A model generated the notes under the pieces. It was given only the letters and a program-made list of their open reading frames with translations, was not told the origin of the DNA and ran no database searches. Positions 21,165 through 32,000 of a DNA stretch of 36,803 nucleotides are shown here, piece after piece. Every line of letters begins with the position of its first letter. Positions within the stretch are counted from its first letter, which is position 1. Position numbers and translations under genes: made by a program. Source of the DNA: Perkinsus chesapeaki (lineage: Eukaryota > Perkinsozoa > Perkinsida > Perkinsidae); the NCBI GenBank assembly GCA_013115145.1, contig JAAPAO010000359.1, forward strand, positions 1 through 36,803, given 5' to 3'.

Positions 21165-21177
21165 CTTGAGCCAAAAT
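21165..21177 (-). other. 13-nt match to dinoflagellate spliced leader 3' end
   Basis: On the minus strand this reads ATTTTGGCTCAAG, identical to the last 13 bases of the dinoflagellate spliced leader as I recall it. It is followed by ATAAA and the ATG at 21159. No GT follows CAAG, so it is not a spliced-leader RNA gene. It could be a relict leader from a reinserted mRNA, or it may have arisen by drift, since the homologous block upstream of 19540-19833 has a related but non-matching sequence here. Confidence 0.5.
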
Positions 21178-21285
21178 TGCCCGCGGAATTCCCTTCCCTA
21201 TGATGCATGCATATATCCTGACTCTGCAGCACGCCGTGTATATATAACACCAAGGTGCCCTCTAGATAACGGATAGTGCATTATA
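21171..21285 (-). repeat. Shared 5' block, copy B
   Basis: Homologous to 19773-19898 (see there). Both copies end with ctctagataac followed by (a/g)gat. In this copy the start codon equivalent to that of the other gene is followed at once by a stop (ATG CAT GCA TCA TAG), and the actual frame starts further in. Confidence 0.6.
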
Positions 21286-21358
21286 CAACGAACACCGATG
21301 GTCAACTCTCTGCAATGACCCGCGCCCTATACCGGGAGACCCCCTTGAGATATACCGT

Positions 21359-21863
21359 TTACATCGGGCCTATGGAACACTTTAGTCTTTCTGGAAGGCA
21401 AGCCTTGGCGAGCAATGAAGCAAGAGAAGGAACAGATGATGAGAATGTGAACTATCCACCTACTACCTGGCTCTAGAACTGGCAGAAGTATGGTCTTGAG
21501 CACCTCCATGTGAACCGGATGAGCACTGTATGTTTTGTAATCTTCGATGGAGTCGAATGTGACCAAAAACATTAGGTCATGATTTCTCTCTGGATCCAAC
21601 CCGAGGTCCCTATATGCCTGACAGGACCTCACGCTTCAATCATACTTCCACAAGATCACCTCGATAGATCTGACAACAGGAATCTGCCTCAGTCGTTCTC
21701 GAGAGTCCATAAGCCTTTGAATTTCCTCCTCAGTAATGCCTTTTTTAACCTTGAAAGTCACCATATGCGTTACCCGGCCCCTTCGAGACCAACAACGTGA
21801 CAGATATACCGCTATAGCCAGCGCGCCGAGTGCCGCCAGCATTTGGACGGAACGACCGGTCAT
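21359..21863 (-). CDS. Dabb-domain protein 4, with signal anchor
   Basis: Exons 21863-21660, 21617-21467 and 21390-21359 give 128 residues. The N-terminal hydrophobic helix (VQMLAALGALAIAVYLSRCW) is followed by basic residues, then 'THMVTFKVKKGITEEEI', 'DLGLDPERNHDLMFLVTFDS' and 'SAHPVHMEVLK'. The middle exon is again 151 nt and the last exon 32 nt, as in genes 1 and 2. Introns are 42 and 76 bp. The last exon was chosen because its length and phase match the paralogues; its sequence is poorly conserved. Two hypothetical genes separate it from Dabb gene 3. Confidence 0.8.
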
Positions 21864-22015
21864 GGCCAAGGGAGAAACGAGAGCCGAGGATTGACAGAAA
21901 CTTAACACAAGGCGAATGGATACGTGGATAGGAGCCCTCCGATAGAAACTATAAGACAGTCTGCCTGCTGCTGCTCTGCCACCAAACTTGAATGGTCTCA
22001 GGAACTCATCGACAA

Positions 22016-24794
22016 TTACTCTTCTTCCTCTTCCTCCTCCTCATCAGAGTCTGAGATATCCTCCTCATCATCAGACTCAAACTCCTCCCATGGTACCTAA
22101 CAATGTTAGAGTAATAGAGGAGAGAGCGGTGAGAGAATAATAAAGGAGAGAGAGATTAATAAAGGAGAGAGCTGTATGATGTTAATGATGGAGAGCTGTA
22201 TGATATTACAGCATAGAGCCTAATCATGCTCTTAGAAGGCTCCTTAAGAAGCAAGAACTTCCCGGCGAAAGAGCCACCATCTTCCTGCTCCTCCTCATCG
22301 GCACCAGGTGCCTTGTATTGCATCACAAGGTCCACCACAGCCTGGACTATACCGAAGGCATTCGAGGGGTTCATTCTGATAGAAAAACCGTAAAACGCCC
22401 CTGTGGCAGATAAACTCACCCAATCTGCTTGGCGAAGTCTTCTGTCTTATACGTCTGCACGCTCAACAAAGAGTGATGGAAGGGATCGTTCATTCGTGGA
22501 CGAGTAACATATCCGAGCTTGAACACATTAGTGCCAGCAACATAAGCACTCGCAACCCAACGACCCAACTTGAAGGCGTTGTTATGAACCTGAAGACCGC
22601 CGTGATGAAGTGCCCATATTGGAGACGAGGATAGTACCTCAGTAGCCAAAACAGCACCCTTCTGGGACTCGAGGCAGCTCTTCCAGGGTTGCTTTTGTTG
22701 CTGGGTTGATGGGATCCTGAAAAACACATTTCGTTCTATTCGAGATGCGAGAAGTTCAATGAATAGTAAATGGGTTACTGGCCGCTGACATGGCGGCCTC
22801 GGCTATCATCCTCTTGTAATCAAGTAAAATGACACAATAAAGGGGACATCAACTGTATATCAATCTTCCATATAAAACAGCACTCACTTCCCACATACCG
22901 GGGATAGGAACGCGCATCACCATGTGATACATACTACCAATACGATATTGCCAAGCCATGTCCAATATCCCTCGCCCTCTGGGACTCAAGTTCCCCCATC
23001 GAGAGTGCCTTCCCCTCAACTCACTCATTAAGTCCTCGTATCTTGGCGTATACAGGCTCCTGTCCCTCAGGTTGAGGGATGTAGGCATCAACCTCGGTAC
23101 GAACAATCATCGATATGTTACGACTTCGGCTCTCCTCGGGAACCACTGGCAGTTGGACCTTACGGTACCTGTCTTTGCTCGTAACAAACCCGATATCAGC
23201 ATCCAAGGGTCACCTGTAGGCCACGTTGCTGGGCGGCAAAGTCTCTTCTTGTTCCTCCTCCTCGTCGTCATCATCCTCATCACGCTGGTCAAAGGGATTA
23301 GGATACTCGTTCTCCTTCTCCGGTAAGGTTGATGATAAAAGCTAAAGCAACTATGCAGCACTAAATGAAGAAGAGTACCCTACTTGGACGGTAAGATTCT
23401 GATTGATACAGGTGGCCTCCTCGCCGACTTTGTAGACAGTATTGTAGGCTTCAGCATTAGCACCTTCACCCTCACCAGCGTGGGTCGGTGGGGGCTCGCT
23501 GCCTAAGATAACAAGTATCACATAGATAACAGATATATTGCTCAATTATAATATCCCTCATCGTCGATGAGCTTACTCGTCTCATTAACAGTCAACATGT
23601 CGAGATTCGAGCCTTCTCTGGTATCAATAAGGATAGTATTATCCAACCGTGTGATAACCAAGTCCCAAGAGTACACCGAGCGGTTCGCTGCCATCAGCAC
23701 TGATAGCACCTGATGATGATGACAGCAGCAACATCATCGTCTGATACATATCCCATTCCCCAGCTCCTACGCTGTCCGTGCAGGCGACAGTGACGTTTTG
23801 GCCAGTAGCGACCGGTTGGTTGGCCAGTAGCTGCTCGATAACAGGGTCCTGGCCTGTAGAGACATTGTAGAAGGCAATGTCTGGGTATTGCTTGACAGGC
23901 TTCGGCACTACAAAGGAGAACAGCAGCATGTGTTATAATTATACTAATATTGCCTACACTTGGGGGAGACTCTATCATAGGTCTTGTCATAAGCCTTAAG
24001 ACCAGTACCGCACCACACCAAATCTTCATAAGCAACGTTCTTAGGATCGACGTGCGCCTTAGCCAACAGCGTGAAGGGTAGTTCGCGAACAAGCTAAATC
24101 AGAATGAGTGAGGGCACGGCGCAACAAGCGCCCCTCCTTACCATCCAATCAGGATTGGGGGTAACGCTCCAATCCTTGATGCCTCTAGCAACACCCTGTC
24201 CCCGGCCCCAGCCTTGCTGATAGGCACTCTGTTGACGTCCGCCTGACTTGCCTCCTTTCTGGTACCGACCATCACGTTGGTGTTGTTGCTGATAACGGTT
24301 ATTACGGTGATCCTGCCACCGAGGCTGGCTGTATCTATTGATAGAAAAACCGTAAAATAGATGATAAGGCCATGAAGGAGTACTTGTTGACATGGTGCTT
24401 TCGGGGAGCTGATGAGGTATCAACCAGCTGGAAGCCTTTGTCCTCCTCCTCGCTGGGAGTGGCGCTGGCTCGGCCTCGACCGTAGCCTTGAGCGGCCTGC
24501 ATGTCACGCATGCGCTTTCCCTGCTGCGAGAAATCGCAGACGCGGACGTTACGATAACCATCGACCAGTGAGATGAGATCACCTAAGAAATCGCGGTGTA
24601 CACGTATCGACCTATTTTGCATCTTCCCCGCTCAACCTAAAGATTCCTTTTTTACCAGGGATTCCGCTAACAGAAGTTGAGCCGCCTATCTGATGAGGGC
24701 CCCATTCCTCCGAGTCGGCCGCTGGAAGGTTTAAAGGCTCAAATATAGGTACGTGAGGAGAGGATGGCATCTGTCCAACTACAGTAATCTCCAT
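22016..24794 (-). CDS. eIF3d: Translation initiation factor eIF3 subunit D, many exons
   Basis: Subunit of the eIF3 complex, with mRNA cap-binding activity in animals. Start ATG 24794. Recognisable parts in order are 'DSEEWGPH', 'RVCDFSQQGKRMRD', 'DKGFQLVDT', an Arg/Gln/Gly-rich linker (HRNNRYQQQ, GRGQGVARGIKDW), 'LPFTLLAKAHVD', 'EDLVWCGTGLKAYDKTYD', 'YNVSTGQDPVIEQLLA', 'TDSVGAG', 'LPPSNVAYR', 'RNISMIVRTEVDAYI', 'SQKGAVLATEV', 'NNAFKLGRWVASAYVAG', 'VFKLGYVTR', 'MNPSNAFGIVQAVVDLV' and the acidic end 'VPWEEFESDDEEDISDSDEE'. Securely placed exons include 22375-22210 and 22096-22016, with introns 22419-22376, 22209-22097 and 24383-24335. Borders between about 22420 and 24330 are only partly resolved, with about ten introns in all. 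The intron at 22097-22209 contains degenerate gagaga repeats. Identity is secure from motif order. Confidence 0.9.
22103..22209 (-). repeat. Degenerate GA-rich repeats inside eIF3d last intron
   Basis: Plus strand shows agagtaatagaggagagagcg, then two copies of (aa)taaaggagagag and two of gagagctgtatgat. They lie within the intron between the IRLYAV exon and the acidic last exon. Confidence 0.8.
22377..22395 (-). repeat. 19-nt element at 3' end of an eIF3d intron, copy A
   Basis: Minus strand TTTTACGGTTTTTCTATCA, immediately before the splice acceptor of intron 22419-22376. It is identical to 24339-24357 in another intron of the same gene. The run of T after ACGG could serve as a polypyrimidine tract. 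Confidence 0.9.
24339..24357 (-). repeat. 19-nt element at 3' end of an eIF3d intron, copy B
   Basis: Same 19 bases as 22377-22395, four bases before the acceptor border of intron 24383-24335 (TTTTTCTATCAATAG). Flanking bases differ, so the identity is confined to the element. Confidence 0.9.
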
Positions 24795-25301
24795 TATAGC
24801 TAATCCCGCTCAAGACCCTGCACGAAGTGATCCCAGCGCCCATGGATTCAACGCCTATCCACAGCTCTATGAGTTGCTAAAGATACTCTATGGAGTCCGA
24901 GAGTGTTAATGTTGTGCAGGTATTCCACAGGACAAGCTCCCAAATTATCATTCATGTTCGAAGGCCAAAAATCGAAAATTTTGGCGGAGCGAAGCGGTTC
25001 GTGATCTCCGTTTTTGTATTGAAGAAACGAAACTCGACAACTCTACGTAAGGGGACCTGATTGAATGAGCCTCGAGCTTCACTGCATCCATCGGCTATTA
25101 CCCACGGACCTTACCTGCCACTTTAGGGCCATCGTAAGCCGAACTTCATGGCTCGAGGCAGATATTCAGCTCTAAAAGACAACGGTGCCAGCGTACATTT
25201 TCCACATTTGAAGTGATTTACATCTCATCGCTCATCTATCAATGAGGTGTTGTAGATTTATTTTCAGTAGATTGTTGCTTGGCCTATGATACCCGACTGA
25301 T
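24795..25301. other. Divergent spacer between eIF3d and NEK-like kinase
   Basis: About 500 bases at the switch from the minus block to the plus block. No gene is seen. A short inverted repeat ccaaaa-atcgaaaa-ttttgg is at 24967-24986. It presumably carries two promoters facing apart. Confidence 0.5.
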
Positions 25302-26793
25302 ATGTCTCATCCACCGCATGTTGCAACGTATGAATCACCGACCGGTGCAATTTACACAGTTACCAGAATCTTGGGGAGAGGAGCCTTTGGAACTGTCAGC
25401 CAAGTGAGGCCTCGAGTGCCATTCAAGGGTCTTAATTTTCACGGCTAGGTACGACGAGAATCTGATGGCTGTTTGTTTGCACTCAAGGAGATAGAGCTAA
25501 GTGAGAGTAATGTTGGATCGCAACAGAAAACCTTTGAACCCACTACAGCACATTTGACATCGCGGTTGAATGAACTCTGATGTTCAGCCTTATAGGCACC
25601 ACGCTGCCCATAAGAGAAGTCGCAACCAACATCAAAGATACTCTTCCTGGCCGAAGAGAGATACAAATCCTATCGCGGCTCTCAAGAATTTCCCCTAATA
25701 TTGTCCCACTTGTCGAAGCTTGGACGTCTCAAGATGATATTTTGATAATAGGTAACGCGAGACAAGCGCTAGTGGCGCGAATGACGGCGTGATTTCAGTT
25801 ATGGAATGTGTCGATGGTGGTAGCCTACGAGAGACACTTGACGAGTGAGTCGAGCTCGAGCTCGAACGTCTTCTGTGTGGCTAACGTCACAGGTACCGAC
25901 AGGAGGGCAGGAAACTGCCACTTGATACGACCAAAAGATGGCTTACACAGCTTGCTGTGGGAATGGCGGTCATCCACTCCTTCAATGTGGGTTAGTCCAC
26001 ACCGCACCTGAGCAAATGTGTTGATGAGATAGATAGTTCATCGAGACATCAAACCGTCCAACCTTCTTCTTACGCCGGATATGACTCTCATCAAAATTGC
26101 TGATCTCGGCCTGGCCAGGGATGAGTCAGCAGGGTAGTAGTTTTAGAGCTCTGTCATCAACTGATGATGTCATACATTGCGCCAGGTCAACACTGTCCCG
26201 GTCTTCGATCGCGGGAACTATATCATATTGTAGCCCCGAAGAAATTGAAGGTAAAGAGCGACCAGTCAGCTATTTGAACCAATATCATCGTTCTGCGATT
26301 GTTAAATTTCGCCCATATTCGCCCCCTTCGTCACAGACTCTCTGACAGAGATTCCAGCGACATCACGTTCGGATATCTACAGTCTCGGTTGCGTCCTTCA
26401 TGAGATGATCAGCGGTACGAAGGCATTCCAGTGAGACACACTTGCCCTACCACCAAGCTCATCCCTTCATCTTTAGGGGGCCGCTCATTACGATAGCGAG
26501 GAACATCGCAACAGGCTGTTTTGAGCGCCTTAAGCCTGAATCTGCTCTGGACAGTGAACTCATTGAACTCTGCCACAGAATGATGCTCTCTGAGCCTGTC
26601 AGTACCTGCACACACGTGACGCTCGACTGCTGATCAGGCCGGTCGTCCAACTGCTCTCGAGATTTTGGCCACGCCATGCCTGCAACCCTACGTTCGGGAA
26701 TACCTCAGACAGTACGTAACCGATCGTAATCGCTCTGGCTGGTATGTGAACATGAAGATACCCTGCGATCGCGTTGCGCTTTCCAAGCCTTGA
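25302..26793 (+). CDS. NEK-like protein kinase, 10 exons
   Basis: Exons 25302-25403, 25449-25500, 25596-25751, 25799-25844, 25893-25990, 26037-26133, 26186-26250, 26349-26430, 26477-26597 and 26638-26793 add up to 975 nt, giving 324 residues. Motifs are [11 protein letters not shown] (glycine loop), FALKEIEL (ATP-binding Lys), MECVDGGSL (hinge), [12 protein letters not shown] (catalytic Asp), ADLGLAR (DLG in place of DFG, common in NEK kinases), [12 protein letters not shown] (activation segment), [13 protein letters not shown] and [10 protein letters not shown]. The protein is little more than a kinase domain. NEK kinases act at centrosomes, basal bodies and cilia; that role is inference here. 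All junctions are GT-AG and in phase; the junction after SEP (gtcagt donor at 26598) is the weakest. All catalytic residues are present. Confidence 0.85.
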
Positions 26794-28422
26794 TACACAA
26801 TCCAACCTCAAAAGCGTTATTACGACAACCTCCACTGACGCCTTTTCTACCAACGGTAAAACGCCTTTACCCATGCGATCATCACACTAGGGCGCGGTTT
26901 CAGGGTCTCCTCAAAGGCGGGCTTCGAATGAGCAGTTCAGCATCCTGCATGTAATTTCGTCTTTACTTGGTTCAAGTATCTTTGTCTTTTGATAGCATCT
27001 CCAAGGTGAATGGTTCACTGCATACGGGAGCAAGATCACCATCGATACCAATGACTGGGTAGAAATCGAGGAACTCCCCGGACAAAAGCTACAGTTGAAG
27101 CTGTGAGTTTATTGAACTACGTGATGCCTATAGGATGTGTTTTTATTAGTACCAAGCTTTATAGGGAGCTTCATATTTCCAAGACTTGTGAAATTTGTTG
27201 AATAATTTTAGGGAATTAGTGATTCGCTCGGGGAGGGAAACTTTTCAACAAGAGCAAATGGGTCGACAGACCTTCTAAGGTTCGACAAATGCCATTATTC
27301 GTCCAGTTTCATTACAGAATCCCCTTACGACATTTCCTCCGCGATCTTATTGAAGTTTGCATCTTCCACCAATCACTGAGACTATATCAGTATTTCATAT
27401 ATAATTCGGAAGCAACTGTCGGGAATTTTAAAGTTAACACTGAGATAGCGGCCTTCTTGGAAAAGTAGTCCGGTGCCACCGGATTTGCTCACCGGACCGG
27501 TGCTCGCGGAATTTTTTGAAACACTCGGCCCAAAGGTTTGACATTGTTGCATTCTGCCTCATCTCCAGAGCAAGCAAGAAGTCCTAGTCTCTCTCCCATA
27601 GAGCGATCTCGACTGGGAGCACTTCTGATTCACGTACTGGAATTGAATGGTCGGCATCCAAGTGCTGTGTTGAGTATAACTGAGAGTTTTGTCAGTGATA
27701 CTAAAACCGGCTCATGGGTGTTAGACGGGAGAGATGCAAACAGTGAGAGAGTAACGTGGAGACTGGATGTAAACCTAATGGCTGTGGTGTGATGTCGTAC
27801 TGGTGGGCCTTCAGGAGGAGGAGTCCCACGAAGGTAAAGCTTCCTGGAAACGAGGAGATGGTTTCCTAAGGTTAGTGCACACGCCCTTCCTGGAATCAAG
27901 CTATTGTTTAACAGCCGGAAAATGGTGTGGATTCGGCGACAGAGTGCTGAGCCTCTTCCAGGTGGAAGATTCTTCTCAGCCCTTCACCCAGCAATACGTG
28001 AGAAAATCATCATCATCATCATCCCGTTCCGTGTGCGGCGACTGCGGATCATGTTTCTTCAGCACCACCCGCTACGAAGGAACTATCAGACGGGAAGCCA
28101 TTCGCCACCCACCCACACCCTCGACCCTGAAGAAGCAGCGGCATGTATTACATTTGCAGCATTAGACACCTCCTTGGAGTTGAGCTTATCAATCCTCTAC
28201 TCGGCAAGAGGGCACACCTACCTTGCACCACCGAAGCAAGCGTGCAACACTCATTATTGAATTTCATTCCGCCATAAAGAACCGCGCATACTCTAAGTCC
28301 AAAGGGGTTCGTAAGAATAGCTTTCCCCTGTTGGAGAAGCCGGGGGGCTGCTCGCCCCACATAACGTCTGGGCGACTGAGGGCGCAGTTGCGGAATAGCT
28401 TAATTCGTCTCACTTGGTCAAA
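26794..28422. other. Stretch with coding-like fragments but no resolved gene
   Basis: Plus-strand open segments with coding-like composition occur at about 27008-27106 (...WFTAYGSKITIDTNDWVEIE... to TGA) and 27580-27792 (ERSRLGALLIHVLELNG, then TGSWVLDGRDANSERVTWRL). Further segments are at 27795-27835 and 27950-28200 (RRNYQTGSH and TLDPEEAAACITFAALD). They could be exons of one unrecognised plus-strand gene between the kinase and LC8, but I could not find a phase-consistent chain. A short (atc)n run is at 28007-28023. Confidence 0.35.
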
Positions 28423-28818
28423 ATGCCGGAAGGAAAGAACATCGTCTCAGATATGGACGAGAACTCGGAGATGCGGACCGACGCTGTAACCACTAGGCGT
28501 GTCAGGAGCCGTTATTATTTTCATAGATTGCGCAAGCATCCATAGCGATTCAGAAATACGAGACGGAGTACGAGATGGCAAAGCACATAAAGGCCTTCTT
28601 TGATGGGAAGTACAATCCCAACTGGATGTGTGTCGTTGGTAAGTCGACGGCCCATCGCTCGAATAGTCCATCGGATACAGGCAAAGACTTCGCCAGTTTT
28701 GGCACTTACGAGACCAAGACTTACCTCTTCTTCTACGTTGGACAGATAGCGGTACGGCAAGCTTATCAGTATGTTTGGCATTCGCTTACTGTAGGTACTC
28801 CTCTATAGGATGTTCTGA
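28423..28818 (+). CDS. Dynein light chain LC8 type
   Basis: Exons 28423-28485, 28527-28638, 28681-28751 and 28795-28818 join to exactly 89 residues, the usual LC8 length. Motifs are 'MPEGKNIVSDMDENSEM', 'AIQKYETEYEMAKHIKAFFD', 'KYNPNWMCVVGKDFASFGTY', 'ETKTYLFFYVGQIAVLLY'. LC8 is a small dimeric hub that sits on dynein intermediate chains and many other partners, in the cytoplasm and axoneme. The tail VLLYRMF differs from the animal ILLFKSG. Introns are 41, 42 and 43 bp. The next gene downstream starts about 180 bases away on the same strand. Confidence 0.95.
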
Positions 28819-29001
28819 GCACGTAGCCATGACTTGCCTGATGAACGTTGATATGAATTTGGAGTGTTGCGTTGACAGAGTCACGAATAACCGCTCCAGT
28901 GCAGAACAGCTCGAAGGTGTACCCTTCGGCTGGTGATCGGGCAACACCAGTTGATTGGTGACCATACCCGTAATCGCTACTTCTCGAAATTGTTAGTAAG
29001 A

Positions 29002-32000
29002 ATGGCTCCTAGTATGGACCATACTGTATGGCGACCTCTTGATCGCAGTTCTGCTGTGGCTGTCCCGTGTTATACAAGAATGCCCCATTCTAAATCCCGA
29101 CGAGCGAGACGCAGATCTAGCTCGTTGAAATCGCTCAAGCTTAGCAAGCACTTGGGACGCTGCAATAGACGAGGGTCAAAGCTCAAACGACGAAGCTCAG
29201 AAAGCGCATTGAAAACAACCAACTTCTTGGATGATACCCCAGAGCCGCCCACTGCGGAAAAGCAAGTGAAAGGCGCTGGAAGAAGGAAGAGTAAGCAACT
29301 CTTGCCTTCAAAGAAGATTCTGAAAGGATTGGCGATGGCTGCTCAGAAAACATTCAATATCTGCTCATCGCCAAAGATATCGACTGCTTTTGCTTATCGC
29401 ACCCGCTTCCCAGGGGTAACCTGATTCATGTGTAGGCGAGCCGCCACCGTGGGGTATACATCCTCAAACCGGTCTCCCTCTGATACCAGTAAAGGATTGG
29501 CCCGAACACCTGAAGCCACTACCACTGTGGGAACACAGGCATGGCCTCTACGACGTCTAGCATCCCCAGGCACCCCAGCAGAAAGTTCGAGATGGAAACA
29601 CCTTATTGTGGCCTTGGAACTGACGCACTCAGCGGCATGTCCGATTCGGCTTTGGCGATGTTGGTATTGGATTTGCCAACGAAGTCATACCACAACAGTA
29701 GGCTCCGCCGTCTCTTTGTTGGGCACGCGCACCATTTTCTGGGGAGGTGAATTACTTTATAAAACCACTTATACTGCATCAAATATAACATAGGCACTAA
29801 AGGCCACTTTTACACCCTCTTCAAGGGCAAGCCGCCAGCTCTGAGAAACTCCGTTTTGTGATAAAACATTTTTCCGATCACTGCGCTCAGGTGCAGATCA
29901 TCCTCTGAAGCCTCCTCAGGAGCAGTCGGCTACCGCAAGGTCTACAGGACCCTTGAGCGCTTCGCAGCTAGCGGATCCACATGCAAATTGTATCATCCAG
30001 GAAAGAGAATTACTCCAGGGCGTTTGCGTAACGCTCGACGGCGATCGTCTAGTCCTTAGGGTTGGCAATTGTTCGTAGGTCTACAATAGACAACGAAGTC
30101 CTATATGCCTTCAGCACTTGGTTGATCAAGCTTTGAATGATAGAGATGTGGTTATTGCTGGTAGATTTGGTACGGGGCGGTTGCGGCCAGGTGCTTTTCC
30201 TTTGAAACCAATGTGAGTCTTCAGTTCGGTTCTAGCATTAAATTAGACTGGAGCAGGTACACTCCAATGAATGCCGAAGACAATACGCTCATCTTTGAGA
30301 GTCGATTTGAATCCGGTAACCTGCAAACGGCTGTAAAGGTGGGCGACATGGAGTTAAGGGTGCCCAATGGGACGCGTCCCACCTCCGACCTACAATGCCA
30401 GATATGACCTAGTGGTCTCCCCCGATACTGCTACATACGGCAACACGCAGTGGTTTTACTTTCGCGTTAGTAATTTGAGGAAAGATTACTGTGTGAAGCT
30501 AAATCTGGTAACAACGATACACCCACAACTTCGACCTACCGCGCTAGGTCACAATGGGCAAGCCGTCCTCGCTATTCCAGAAAGGCATGGAGCCTGTTGT
30601 GTGGTCCACTCAAGAGTGAAGCGATACAGGACAGCTGCGCCGAGCCAGCTGAGTTTCTCAGTTTCTACCAGGGAAGCGGCGTTGGCTGGGTCAGAGGGTC
30701 CGGAGTTTGTGGAATACAATACGGCAAGACTAACACCGATCGACACCTATTAACTAGGTCAATATCAGCGTTCAATGTAGAGGGTTAACTTTCCTGTCAG
30801 AGTTGCCGCGGCCTTGAAAGTGGGGGAGGAATGCGACGGAGTCCCTGCTGTTGAGATAGCGCGTAAGGGCTGCTCGAAGACTTACCGAAACTCACCGCTT
30901 CGAATTCGCTATCCGCTAGTGTTCCTTCAAACTCGCGGTTCAAGTGCAGGCGACTAGGTGACCTCCGACGAGACCCACTTTTGAGAAATAATTCTTCGGT
31001 TGCTGTTGCATCGACCGCCTGTTGGAAGGCCTCAGCCTGCAAGGGTGGCCGGTAGAGGTTTCGCCGACGGCTATGGATGTCTGCGAACATTGAAGCTGCC
31101 ACTTCAACTCAGGCCAGACAGCTTCCTTTGTCGAAGCTAGTGCTCTCACGTTCCAGTATACGCCTCAATGGGATGGTGATACGGTCTACTTTGCGTACAC
31201 ATATCCTTACACTCTTACGCGGCTTCATGACTTCATAAGCGAGATGGAGAACAGTCGCGGAGGACGGAGGTGCTCGCGATGTCCTCTAGAGAGAATCAAG
31301 AGGCTCACATGTAGATACCTCACCCGTTATCCCCTCTGTCGGACTCTTGCCGGCAACCGGGTGGACGTGCTCACGATCACGAGCTCACGTGACGAGAACG
31401 CAGAGGCAGATCCGGAGGAGATGCCCACGCCAACACGGAAACAATACGTGGCAATCACAGCGCGGGTCGGGACCTTGGTGGTTCGCGAACAGACGGTCGA
31501 ATATTCCTTCTTGTGACAAATTCGCCACTTGCTTTGTTCTCGAGTAGTAATATTGAAGCAAACAAACTTCTATTCATTCAGTTACATCAGCACTCTTAAT
31601 TTCCAATCTGTTTACGTCTCATACCTGCGGGGACGTTCTCACATGAAAGAGTGAATAGCGGTTGGGCTGGCCCAAATGTTGATGTCGCCAACTTGATAAA
31701 GTTACCAATCAGGTGCATCCAGGAGAGTCTGTCTCTTCCTTTGCGTGCGAAGGCTTGATAAGAGAGCTTCTGTCGGACACCGCGCTGGCGAAGAAGCTCC
31801 GAGCTAACTACATCTTCAAAATTGTACCCTTTTGGTGGAGCGTGTTTGCAGGGCTCTTGGATCAGGTGCCGATGTTGAACCCAGACGGAGTTGTTCTTGG
31901 TAACTATCGCGCCAACTTGAGTGGTCGAGACTTGAATCGCGTTTGGAATCAACCCTGCAAGTTCCTCCACCCGACAATGTAAGTCTAGCTCTTACAGAAA

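Noticed and set aside
24990-25003. 13-mer agcggttcgtgat shared with about 20212-20224
   Set aside because: Exact 13-mers shared by chance are expected about ten times in a window this size.
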